DNA of 64,000 bases from Tahibacter soli. GTDB taxonomy: Bacteria > Pseudomonadota > Gammaproteobacteria > Xanthomonadales > Rhodanobacteraceae. Of the stretch, positions 19,708-26,613 are shown one piece after another. A program made the translations under genes and the position numbers. Under the pieces are notes generated by a model. That model worked only from the letters and a program-made list of their open reading frames with translations. It was not told the DNA's origin and made no database searches. The stretch's first letter is position 1. The number at the start of each line of letters is the position of its first letter. The stretch is from the NCBI RefSeq assembly GCF_025717065.2, contig NZ_JAOVZO020000003.1, forward strand, positions 744,001 through 808,000. The letters are read 5' to 3'.

Positions 19708-20397
19708 GTGCAGCAGTTACCGTTAGGCTGGCGCTGGCCGGCGCAACAGCGATTCGAGACGTTTCATGTCGGCGCGAACGGCATCGCCGTCGCGGCGATG
19801 ACGCGCGCGGCGACCGAACCCGACGCACCGTGGCTGTTCCTGCACGGCCCGGAAGGCAGCGGTCGCACGCATCTGTTGATCGCCGCGTGCCAGGCCGCGA
19901 GCGAGGCCGGATCGAGCGCGCAATACCTGCCGCTCGCGGCGCTGCCCGCGCCGCGCGCCGACGCGATCCGCGGCTTCGGCGGCAGCGACCTGCTCGTGCT
20001 CGACGACGTCGACGCGATCGCCGGCGAACGCGAGGCCGAGCACGCGCTGTTCGATCTGTACAACCGCTGCCGCGCCGAACGCTCGACGCTCGTGTTCGCC
20101 GCGACCGCGCCGCCGGCGCAGATCGGCATCACGCTGCCCGATCTCGTTTCGCGGCTGTCCAGTTGTACCCAATTGCCATTGAAGACGCTCGACGACGCCG
20201 AGCGCCGCGACGTGCTGCGCGCGCGCGCCGAAGCGCGCGGCATTGCGCTCGACGAGGCGGTGCTCGATTTCCTGTTCACGCGCTACGCGCGCGACCTCGG
20301 CAGCCTTGGCGCGCTGCTCGACCGCGTCGACCGCGAATCGCTCGCGGCGCAGCGGCGCGTGACCGTGCCGTTTCTGCGGCAGCTGCTCAGGTCGTAG
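19708..20397 (+). CDS. hda: DnaA regulatory inactivator Hda
   Basis: 229 residues from a GTG one base after the upstream stop. The N-terminal QQLPLGWRWP holds the QLPL clamp-binding motif that ties Hda to the DNA polymerase sliding clamp. The AAA+ P-loop GPEGSGRT is at 47-54 and Walker B is DLLVLDDVDAI. It stimulates hydrolysis of DnaA-bound ATP after initiation. A longer upstream start overlaps the permease and would bury the clamp motif, so the GTG is preferred even though its ribosome site is poor. It ends one base from the convergent DUF454 gene. Confidence 0.94.
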   Translation: MQQLPLGWRWPAQQRFETFHVGANGIAVAAMTRAATEPDAPWLFLHGPEGSGRTHLLIAACQAASEAGSSAQYLPLAALPAPRADAIRGFGGSDLLVLDDVDAIAGEREAEHALFDLYNRCRAERSTLVFAATAPPAQIGITLPDLVSRLSSCTQLPLKTLDDAERRDVLRARAEARGIALDEAVLDFLFTRYARDLGSLGALLDRVDRESLAAQRRVTVPFLRQLLRS

Positions 20398-20398
20398 T

Positions 20399-20788
20399 TC
20401 AGGCTTCCGCGCGCGGCGCGGGACGGCTCAGCACGTACGCCGCGCACAGCACGAACACCGCGGTGCCGCCGATGCCGAGCCACAGGCCCGGCCGTGCGAA
20501 GAACCAGAACGAGGCGACGCCCAGTGCCATGCCGGCGCACGCGAGCGTCTTGCCGCGCGCACTGATCGCGCCTTGTTCGCGCCATTGCCGTATCGTGGGA
20601 CCGAAGTGCGGATGCGCGAGCATCTTCGCTTCGAGGCGCGGCGAGCTGCGGCCGAAACACGCGGCCGCGAGGATCAGAAAAATCGTGGTCGGCATCAGCG
20701 GCAGTACGAGACCGATCACGCCGAGCGCGAGCAGGACGCAGCCGAGTACGAGATAGCCGATGCGCACCGCGCGGGCCGAATAAGACAT
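20399..20788 (-). CDS. DUF454 (YbaN-type) inner-membrane protein
   Basis: 129 residues from the ATG at 20788. Helices lie at about residues 8-40 (GYLVLGCVLLALGVIGLVLP, then MPTTIFLILAAACFGRSSP), with a second pair near 85-125. The PLMPTTIFLILAA and CFxRSSPRL motifs are typical of DUF454. Function is unknown. It converges on hda with a one-base gap, so neither has room for a private terminator. Confidence 0.9.
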   Translation of the reverse strand: MSYSARAVRIGYLVLGCVLLALGVIGLVLPLMPTTIFLILAAACFGRSSPRLEAKMLAHPHFGPTIRQWREQGAISARGKTLACAGMALGVASFWFFARPGLWLGIGGTAVFVLCAAYVLSRPAPRAEA

Positions 20789-20862
20789 GCGCGGCAGTGT
20801 ATACGAACGGCCGCCGGGCTCCACCCGCCTTGCGGCGGGCGAGCCCGGGCCTCGCTCGACGA

Positions 20863-21159
20863 TCAGCCCGCCTTGTCCTTCGCCGCCGGCTTCGGCGCGC
20901 CTTCGACGAGGATGAACTCGCGGTTGAGTTCGACCGTCTTTTCGCCGATGCCCTTGACGTTGACCAGGTCGTCGGCGGACTTGAACGCGCCGTTCGCTTC
21001 GCGGTACGCGACGATCGCCTCGGCCTTCGATTCGCCGACGCCGCGCAGCGCGGTGGCGAGCGTCGGCGCGTCGGCCGTGTTGATGTTGACCGGCTGCGCG
21101 GCGAAGGCCGGGAACGCGGCGGCGAGGGCGAGGGCGAGCGACGAGATCAGCTTGAACAT
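20863..21159 (-). CDS. Secreted helix-hairpin-helix protein, ComEA-like
   Basis: 98 residues with a signal peptide (MFKLISSLALALAAAFPAFA), then a tandem helix-hairpin-helix domain (VNINTADAPTLATALRGVG, and NVKGIGEKTVELNR). The Lys/Ala tail may help bind nucleic acid. This is the ComEA periplasmic DNA-binding class used in natural transformation, but without the membrane anchor. A strong AAGGAG site precedes the ATG. It is a good candidate for DNA uptake or retention in the periplasm; no other competence gene is in the window. Confidence 0.9.
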   Translation of the reverse strand: MFKLISSLALALAAAFPAFAAQPVNINTADAPTLATALRGVGESKAEAIVAYREANGAFKSADDLVNVKGIGEKTVELNREFILVEGAPKPAAKDKAG

Positions 21160-21318
21160 GACGTTTCTCCTTGGGTTGGGTTGGTGTCGCACCGGGTTCG
21201 GTGCCGACGTGAACAGGTTAGTTTTCGCAGCTCCTTCGCGCGTCGGGCGAATGCCGCTTCGTTGCCTGCGAAACCGCCGCGACGTCGCCTCGGATTTCTC
21301 CGAAAGCCGCGCCGGGAC

Positions 21319-21324
21319 TACAAT
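21319..21324 (+). promoter_or_regulatory. Putative -10 element for the M20 peptidase gene
   Basis: TACAAT lies 33 bases before the ATG at 21358, with TTCTCC 17 bases upstream as a moderate -35 match. The gap separates this gene from the divergent helix-hairpin-helix gene. Confidence 0.45.
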
Positions 21325-21357
21325 CGCGGCCTTTGCTTCGGTACGGATGGAAACCGC

Positions 21358-22836
21358 ATGAACCACGAACAGCTCGCCGCCTTCGTTTCGGCCAAGTGGG
21401 ACGACGACATCGTTCCGCGTCTCGTCGACTACATCCGCATCCCGAACAAGTCGCCGATGTTCGACGCCGACTGGCAAAAGCACGGCTACATGGACCAGGC
21501 GGTGGAACTGCTCGCCGGCTGGGCGAAGGCGCAGAGCGTGCCGGGCATGACCGTCGACGTCGTGCGCCTGGAAGGCCGCACGCCGCTGATCTTCATCGAC
21601 GTGCCGGGGCAGGGCGACGACTGCGTCGTGCTGTACGGCCACCTCGACAAGCAGCCGGAAATGACCGGCTGGGCCGACGACCTCGGCCCGTGGAAGCCGG
21701 TGATCAAGGGCGACAAGCTGTACGGCCGCGGCGGCGCCGACGACGGCTACGCGATCTTCGGCTCGCTCGCGGCGATCCTCGCGCTGCAGGCGCAGGGCAT
21801 CCCGCACGCGCGCTGCGTCGTCATGATCGAGGCGTGCGAAGAATCGGGCAGCTACGACCTGCCGTACTACGTCGACCATCTGGCCGACCGCATCGGCAAG
21901 CCGTCGCTCGTCGTGTGCCTCGACTCGGGCTGCGGCAACTACGACCAGTTGTGGCTCACCACGAGCCTGCGCGGCCTCACCGGCGGCAACCTCACGGTGC
22001 AGGTGCTGACCGAGGGCGTGCATTCGGGCGACGCGTCCGGCGTCGTCGCCTCGAGCTTCCGCGTGTTGCGCAAGCTGCTCACGCGCCTGGAAGACGAAAC
22101 CAGCGGCAAGATCCGCGTCGACGATTTCTACGTCGACATTCCCGCGCAGCGCGTGGAACAGGCGAAGGCCTCGGCCGGCGTGCTCGGCGATGCGGTGTAT
22201 TCCAAATTTCCGTTCGTGGACGGCATGCATCCGATGAACGACGATCTTGCCGAACTCGTGCTCAATCGCACGTGGCGGCCGGCGCTGTCGGTCACCGGCA
22301 TCGGCGGCATGCCGGCGCTCGACTCGGCCGGCAACGTGCTGCGCCCGTTCACCGCGGTGAAGCTGTCGTTGCGCATTCCGCCGACGCTCGAAGGTCATGC
22401 GGCCGGCGAGGCATTGAAGGCGCTGCTCGAACGCGATCCGCCGTACGGCTGCAAGGTGACGTTCGATCTGGAAAAAGCATCGACCGGCTGGAACGCGCCG
22501 CAGCTGTCGCCGTGGCTCGAGGCGTCGGTCGACGGCGCGTCGAAGGCGTTCTTCGGTCCGGCGCCGGCGTACATGGGCGAAGGCGGCACGATTCCGTTCA
22601 TGGGCATGCTCGGCGAGAAGTTCCCGGGCGCGCAGTTCCTCATCACCGGCGTGCTCGGCCCGCACTCGAACGCGCACGGCCCGAACGAGTTCCTGCACAT
22701 TCCGACCGGCAAGCGCGTGACGCAGTGCGTGGCGAAGGTCATCGCCGATCACTATGTGGCGAGCGGTCAGGGACTGACGACCGGCGTCGCGGCGAGCGCG
22801 GCGCATACGCAGCACGGCGATCACGGCTGCTGTTGA
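21358..22836 (+). CDS. M20 family zinc dipeptidase/peptidase
   Basis: 492 residues, the length of the M20 group with carnosinase-like and CNDP-type dipeptidases. Metal-binding positions are visible: the H of LYGHLDKQPE, the D of GRGGADDGY, the EE of EACEESGSYD, the D of VCLDSGCGN, and the H of GPHSNAHGPNEFLHI near the end. A dimerisation lid lies in the middle. It has no signal peptide, so it should be cytoplasmic. Unusually, the last residues are HTQHGDHGCC, a His/Cys-rich tail not needed for the fold. The PAP2 gene follows one base after the stop. Confidence 0.92.
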   Translation: MNHEQLAAFVSAKWDDDIVPRLVDYIRIPNKSPMFDADWQKHGYMDQAVELLAGWAKAQSVPGMTVDVVRLEGRTPLIFIDVPGQGDDCVVLYGHLDKQPEMTGWADDLGPWKPVIKGDKLYGRGGADDGYAIFGSLAAILALQAQGIPHARCVVMIEACEESGSYDLPYYVDHLADRIGKPSLVVCLDSGCGNYDQLWLTTSLRGLTGGNLTVQVLTEGVHSGDASGVVASSFRVLRKLLTRLEDETSGKIRVDDFYVDIPAQRVEQAKASAGVLGDAVYSKFPFVDGMHPMNDDLAELVLNRTWRPALSVTGIGGMPALDSAGNVLRPFTAVKLSLRIPPTLEGHAAGEALKALLERDPPYGCKVTFDLEKASTGWNAPQLSPWLEASVDGASKAFFGPAPAYMGEGGTIPFMGMLGEKFPGAQFLITGVLGPHSNAHGPNEFLHIPTGKRVTQCVAKVIADHYVASGQGLTTGVAASAAHTQHGDHGCC

Positions 22837-22837
22837 G

Positions 22838-23521
22838 ATGAATCGCGCCGTCGTCACCGACAACTGGTCGCGCCGCCTCGTTGTCGGTGTCGCGGCGCTC
22901 GCGCTGCTGGGGCTCGCCGTCTCGTCGCTGCTCGCCGAGGGCGGCGGCCATGCGTTCGACCGCGCGATCATGCTCGCGCTGCGCACGCCGGGCGCGATCG
23001 ACGATCCGATCGGGCCGAACTGGTTCGAAGACGTGATGCGCGACATGACGGCGCTCGGCGGCATCGCGGTGGTCGTCGGCGCGGGGCTGGTGTTCGCGGG
23101 CTATCTCGCGTTGCGGCGGCGACTCGCCGACGTCGCGATACTCGCGGCGAGTCTCGCCGGCGCGCAGGCGATCAGCGCGATCGCGAAGTTTCTGATCTCG
23201 CGGCCGCGGCCCGATCTCGTATCGCACGAGGCGGAGATCTACAGCGCGAGTTTTCCGAGCGGGCATACGCTGATGGCGACGGTGGCTTATGTCACGTTCG
23301 CGATGTTGATCGCTGCGGATTTTTCCGATCGTCGCGTTCGCGATTATCTGCTCGTTGTCGCTTGGGTGGTCGCCTTGGCGGTTGGCGCGAGCCGTATTTA
23401 TCTTGGCGTGCATTGGCCCAGCGATGTTTTGGCGGGGTGGGCTGTCGGCGCTTTGTGGATGATTGCGCTCCGCTCCTGGGTGCCGCGGTTGCGGGGGACG
23501 TTTGCGCACGCTCGCGCGTAG
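22838..23521 (+). CDS. PAP2 family membrane phosphatase
   Basis: 227 residues with about five to six helices. The three phosphatase motifs are present: KFLISRPRP (KX6RP), SFPSGHT (PSGH) and SRIYLGVHWPSD (SRX5HX3D). It probably dephosphorylates lipid phosphates such as undecaprenyl pyrophosphate, phosphatidylglycerophosphate or phosphatidic acid on the periplasmic face. A loop of about 45 residues follows the first helix. It is coupled to the M20 gene and followed by repeat copy B. Confidence 0.93.
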   Translation: MNRAVVTDNWSRRLVVGVAALALLGLAVSSLLAEGGGHAFDRAIMLALRTPGAIDDPIGPNWFEDVMRDMTALGGIAVVVGAGLVFAGYLALRRRLADVAILAASLAGAQAISAIAKFLISRPRPDLVSHEAEIYSASFPSGHTLMATVAYVTFAMLIAADFSDRRVRDYLLVVAWVVALAVGASRIYLGVHWPSDVLAGWAVGALWMIALRSWVPRLRGTFAHARA

Positions 23522-23533
23522 TTGTTGCTCGTC

Positions 23534-23981
23534 ACCCCAGCGCAAGCTGGGGTCCAGCTTTTTCTTTGTCGCTTTGTAGCTAACGCATCGTGTTGAACAA
23601 AGCGTTCCGCTCGCTGCCGCGAGCGGGCAAGGAGAGGTTGCTTGCCCAACCCCTCCCTGCACCCTCCAAGGGCACCCCGACGGCCGCGGTCTTAAGGGCA
23701 TCCTGCCCTCCGACTCCGCGAGCTTGCTCCGGGGTTCGTTGATGGGCCATCCATGGCCCGTCAACGAACTGCGCGCATCCCTGCGCGCACCCGCTACGCG
23801 GGCTGATCCTCCGCAATCTCGCCGCGGCCGACGGGGCCCCGGTGAAGCGGGCGGCTTCCTGCCGCCAGAAGCGACGGCAACGGCCGAAGCGTGGCATTTC
23901 TACTCCAGAAGCGACGGCAACGGCCGAAGCGCGGCATTTCTACAAAGCCGTCATACCGGCGAAGGCCGGTATCCAGCTTTT
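23534..23981 (+). repeat. Hairpin-rich dispersed element, copy B (sense, 3' of PAP2 gene)
   Basis: It begins 13 bases after the PAP2 stop with a REP-like palindrome (CCCCAGCGCAAGCTGGGG). It then matches copy A closely from GTTGAACAAAGCGTTCCG (about 23592) to GCCGCCAGAAGC (about 23872). Hairpin a is 23695-23709 (AGGGCA/TGCCCT), hairpin b 23735-23768 (identical to copy A), hairpin c 23770-23789 (TGCGCGCA on both arms). It ends in another palindromic unit (ACCGGCGAAGGCCGGT, 23956-23971). Stems a and c differ from copy A by paired changes that keep pairing. The whole 23522-24342 gap has no recognisable gene. Confidence 0.85.
23865..23943. repeat. 40-bp tandem duplication inside copy B
   Basis: The unit starting CCAGAAGCGACGGCAACGGC occurs at 23865-23904 and again at 23905-23943, with one base difference. 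Copy A has only one such unit, so this is a local recent duplication by slippage or unequal exchange. Confidence 0.9.
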
Positions 23982-24024
23982 TGTGCAAAGTAAACACGTG
24001 GACGACAAGCTGCGCCGTGCATAG

Positions 24025-24056
24025 CCCTCTCCCCCAAAAGCTTTTGGGGGAGAGGG
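24025..24056. repeat. Perfect 32-bp palindrome of the CCCTCTCCC family
   Basis: CCCTCTCCCCCAAAAG is followed at once by its exact reverse complement. Related palindromes with different loops occur at 33551, 33613, 60284 and 60385. Such repeats are scattered between genes in many high-G+C proteobacteria; their role is unsettled. Here the unit lies between copy B and the symE leader. Confidence 0.9.
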
Positions 24057-24176
24057 TTGGGTGAGGGGGCGACGCGTCGGTCTTCGTTGTCGTTTCGTCC
24101 GGCGAGAAGCCGAAGCTCGCGACGTTGAGCTCAATACAAAGCTCGCTGCGGTCGTCTCAGCCTGGCACCGTGCTCA

Positions 24177-24224
24177 GGCCGTCAAGGACTGCGCAAGTTC
24201 GATAAGACCGAATCCTTGACGGCC
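24177..24224. promoter_or_regulatory. 12-bp inverted repeat in the symE leader (distal)
   Basis: GGCCGTCAAGGA at 24177-24188 pairs exactly with TCCTTGACGGCC at 24213-24224 over a 24-base loop. It lies 119 bases ahead of the symE ATG. It may be an operator or part of an antisense-RNA locus; no LexA box of CTGT-N8-ACAG type was seen. Confidence 0.6.
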
Positions 24225-24281
24225 TTCCGCGCGGTGCTCTCTGAAAGTCGCCCGCAGCGACCAATTGCTCAAAGGCAAAGC

Positions 24282-24311
24282 GCGAACGGCGTGTCTCACC
24301 ACGCCGTTCGC
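24282..24311. promoter_or_regulatory. 12-bp stem-loop just upstream of the symE ribosome site
   Basis: GCGAACGGCGTG (24282-24293), loop TCTCAC, CACGCCGTTCGC (24300-24311): a perfect stem ending 24 bases before the AGGTGG ribosome site region. In the mRNA it would be very stable. It could limit ribosome loading or, read from the other strand, close an antisense RNA. Confidence 0.65.
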
Positions 24312-24342
24312 TAACCACAACCCACTTCTCTACAGGTGGATC

Positions 24343-24552
24343 ATGGTCAAGCGCCAGCATAAATCATCCGCATCTTCCACAAAGCGCATCCGCATCGGTA
24401 CGTCACTCTATTCCACCAACGGCGGCTTCACCGAACGTCTCGTCCCCTACATCCGATTGCGTGGCGACTGGTTGTCGAACGCCGGCTTCGAACCGAATGA
24501 AGACGTCGTCATCCGCATCACGCGCGGCCGCCTCGTCATCACTCCCGCCTGA
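24343..24552 (+). CDS. symE: SymE-family toxin-like protein
   Basis: 69 residues from an ATG with AGGTGG ahead. The core LVPYIRLRGDWLSNAGF is followed by EDVVIRITRGRLVITPA and matches the SymE_toxin family, an AbrB-like fold. In E. coli SymE is an SOS-induced protein held down by the antisense RNA SymR. An upstream in-frame start at 24265 would include the hairpin at 24282 and is unlikely. The leader carries two perfect inverted repeats. No immunity protein is seen, as expected for a type I-like system. The function of distant homologues is not proven to be toxic. Confidence 0.78.
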   Translation: MVKRQHKSSASSTKRIRIGTSLYSTNGGFTERLVPYIRLRGDWLSNAGFEPNEDVVIRITRGRLVITPA

Positions 24553-24611
24553 CGCATTTCCAGCGGAAGCCTCGGCTTCGAGGCTTCCGCCGGCCACCCG
24601 AATCGACACCG

Positions 24612-25517
24612 CTACACCCCCTTCAATATTTCTTCGACGAACTCCACGAACGCCCGCACCTTCGCCGCGCGATGCAGCCGCGACGGCGTCACCGCGTACA
24701 GCGGAAACCGCTCGTCCGACCACTCCGGCAACAGCTCGATCAGCCGACCGCTGCGCAACAAGTGCTTGCAGCCGATCTCCAGGATCTGCGCGATGCCGGC
24801 ACCCGCTTCGCACGCGGCGATGAGCGTCGCCGAATCGGCCGTCATCAATCGCCCGCGTACGCGCAGCGGCACTACGTGTTTGCCGCGCCGCATCTCCCAC
24901 GCGTACGGCTGTCCGTGGGCCGCGTCGTAGAAGTCGATGCAGTCGAATCGCTCGATGTCCTTCGGGTTTTTCGGCCGGCCGTGTTTCTTGACGAAGCCCG
25001 GCGACGCGACCGTGATCACGCGCGTCTCGCTGAGCTTGCGCGCGACGAGCGAACCGACCGGCGGCTCGTCGAAGCGCACCGCGAGATCGAAGCCGTCGGC
25101 CACGAGGTCGCCGACCGACGCGCGCATGATGAGTTCGAGCGACAGTTCCGGATGCCGCGCGAGAAACGTGCCCAGATGCGGTGCGAGCACCGCGCGCGAG
25201 AAGTGCGCGTCGAGATTGACGCGCAGCCGCCCGCGCACCTTGCTCGTCGACCCGGCGACGTCGATCGTCGCTTCCTCGATGCCGGCCAGATGCGGACCGA
25301 CCTGTTCGTAGAAGCGCCGCCCTTCGTCGGTCAGCGACAGCGAACGCGTCGTGCGCGCGAGCAGTCTTGCGCCGACGCGCGCTTCGAGACGCGCGAGCGC
25401 GCGGCTCACGCCCGACGGCGACACGCCGAGCGCTTCGGCCGCCCGCGCGATCGTGCCGGCTTCGACGACCGCGAAGAACACCGAAACGCCGGAAAGCAGC
25501 CTGCTGTCGAAGGTCAT
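24612..25517 (-). CDS. LysR-family transcriptional regulator
   Basis: 301 residues from the ATG at 25517. The N-terminal winged HTH reads FFAVVEAGTIARAAEALGVSPSGVSRAL (shown in parts: AGTIARAAEAL, VSPSGVSRAL, LARTTRSLSLT). A LysR substrate domain of the CrgA/DmlR type follows to the C-terminus. It faces the NmrA-type gene across 115 bases, the usual layout of a regulator and its target. The start is set by the family N-terminus; the open frame continues upstream but is meaningless. Confidence 0.93.
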   Translation of the reverse strand: MTFDSRLLSGVSVFFAVVEAGTIARAAEALGVSPSGVSRALARLEARVGARLLARTTRSLSLTDEGRRFYEQVGPHLAGIEEATIDVAGSTSKVRGRLRVNLDAHFSRAVLAPHLGTFLARHPELSLELIMRASVGDLVADGFDLAVRFDEPPVGSLVARKLSETRVITVASPGFVKKHGRPKNPKDIERFDCIDFYDAAHGQPYAWEMRRGKHVVPLRVRGRLMTADSATLIAACEAGAGIAQILEIGCKHLLRSGRLIELLPEWSDERFPLYAVTPSRLHRAAKVRAFVEFVEEILKGV

Positions 25518-25632
25518 CGCGATTCCTGCCGATTTGTCATGATTGTAAGCACAGAAGCGCTGTTGAAGCACGAATGCGTCGCGCCGAAGATGCCGCCACG
25601 CCGCCGCCCGGCGGCACCTTCGGAGATTTGCG

Positions 25633-26505
25633 ATGAATCGTCCTTTTGCGATTACCGGCATCACCGGCAAGGTTGGCGGTGCTGTTGCGCGCACGCTGCT
25701 CGACACAGGACTTCGTGTACGCGCAGTCGTGCGCGACGCCGCGAAAGCGCACGACTGGGCCGCGCGCGGCTGCGACGTCGCGGTCGCCGACATGACCGAC
25801 GCCGCCGCGCTGGCGGCCGCGTTCGACGGCACGGCCGGCGTATTCGTGCTGCCGCCGCCGGAATTCGATCCGGCGCCGGGCTTTCCCGAAGCGCGCGCGA
25901 CGATCGACGCGCTCGTCGCAGCGATCGAGCGCGCACGGCCGCCGAAGGTGGTCTGCCTCTCGACGATCGGCGCGCAGGCGGGCGAGACGAACCTCCTGAC
26001 CCAGCGCACGCTGCTCGAACGCGCGCTGTCCGCACTCGATCTGCCGGTCGCGTTCCTGCGTCCGGCGTGGTTCCTCGAGAACTATGCGTGGGACGTCGCG
26101 TCGGCGCGCGGCGGCGTCATCGACAGCTTTCTGCAGCCGCTCGACCGGCAGATTCCGATGGTCGCGACCGTCGACGTCGGTCGCGTCGCCGCGGAACTCC
26201 TGCAACAGACGTGGACCAGCGTGCGCGTCGTCGAACTCGAAGGCCCGCAACGCGTCGCGCCGCGCGATGCCGCCGCGGCGTTCGCGCGCGTGCTCGGCCA
26301 TGCGGTCGACGTGCGCGCGGTGCCGCGCACGTCGTGGGAGGCGCTGTTCGTCGCGCAGGGCATGCGCCATCCGCAGCCGCGCCTGCGCATGCTCGACGGC
26401 TTCAACGAAGGCTGGATCGCGTTCGAGGGCGATGCGTCGACGGTGCGCAAAGGCTCGACCGGCCTCGAATCGGTGCTGCGCGATCTCGTCGCGCGCGCCA
26501 CGTGA
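25633..26505 (+). CDS. NmrA-like NAD(P)-binding family protein
   Basis: 290 residues. The N-terminal Rossmann fold has ITGITGKVGGAVA (a GxxGxxG variant) at residues 7-19, with R30 and R34 placed for NADP contact. It belongs to the atypical short-chain/NmrA group that includes quinone oxidoreductases and redox sensors; no catalytic YxxxK is evident. It is divergent from the LysR gene and probably controlled by it. The substrate is unknown. Confidence 0.88.
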   Translation: MNRPFAITGITGKVGGAVARTLLDTGLRVRAVVRDAAKAHDWAARGCDVAVADMTDAAALAAAFDGTAGVFVLPPPEFDPAPGFPEARATIDALVAAIERARPPKVVCLSTIGAQAGETNLLTQRTLLERALSALDLPVAFLRPAWFLENYAWDVASARGGVIDSFLQPLDRQIPMVATVDVGRVAAELLQQTWTSVRVVELEGPQRVAPRDAAAAFARVLGHAVDVRAVPRTSWEALFVAQGMRHPQPRLRMLDGFNEGWIAFEGDASTVRKGSTGLESVLRDLVARAT

Positions 26506-26613
26506 AGCGAGCGCATCGGCCGATGCAGGAGCCGATTCATGGACCTCGTGCACAATGCTCCCGCGACCCGCCGCCCGCGTTCGCTCCGCACGAACCGCAT
26601 CGAAGGAAACCGC

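Noticed and set aside
20863-23064. 733-codon minus-strand frame
   Set aside because: Only the last 98 codons, from a strong ribosome site, encode the helix-hairpin-helix protein; the rest is antisense to the M20 gene.
24612-26009. 465-codon minus-strand frame as the LysR gene
   Set aside because: Only the part from 25517 matches a LysR protein; the extension runs antisense to the NmrA-type gene.
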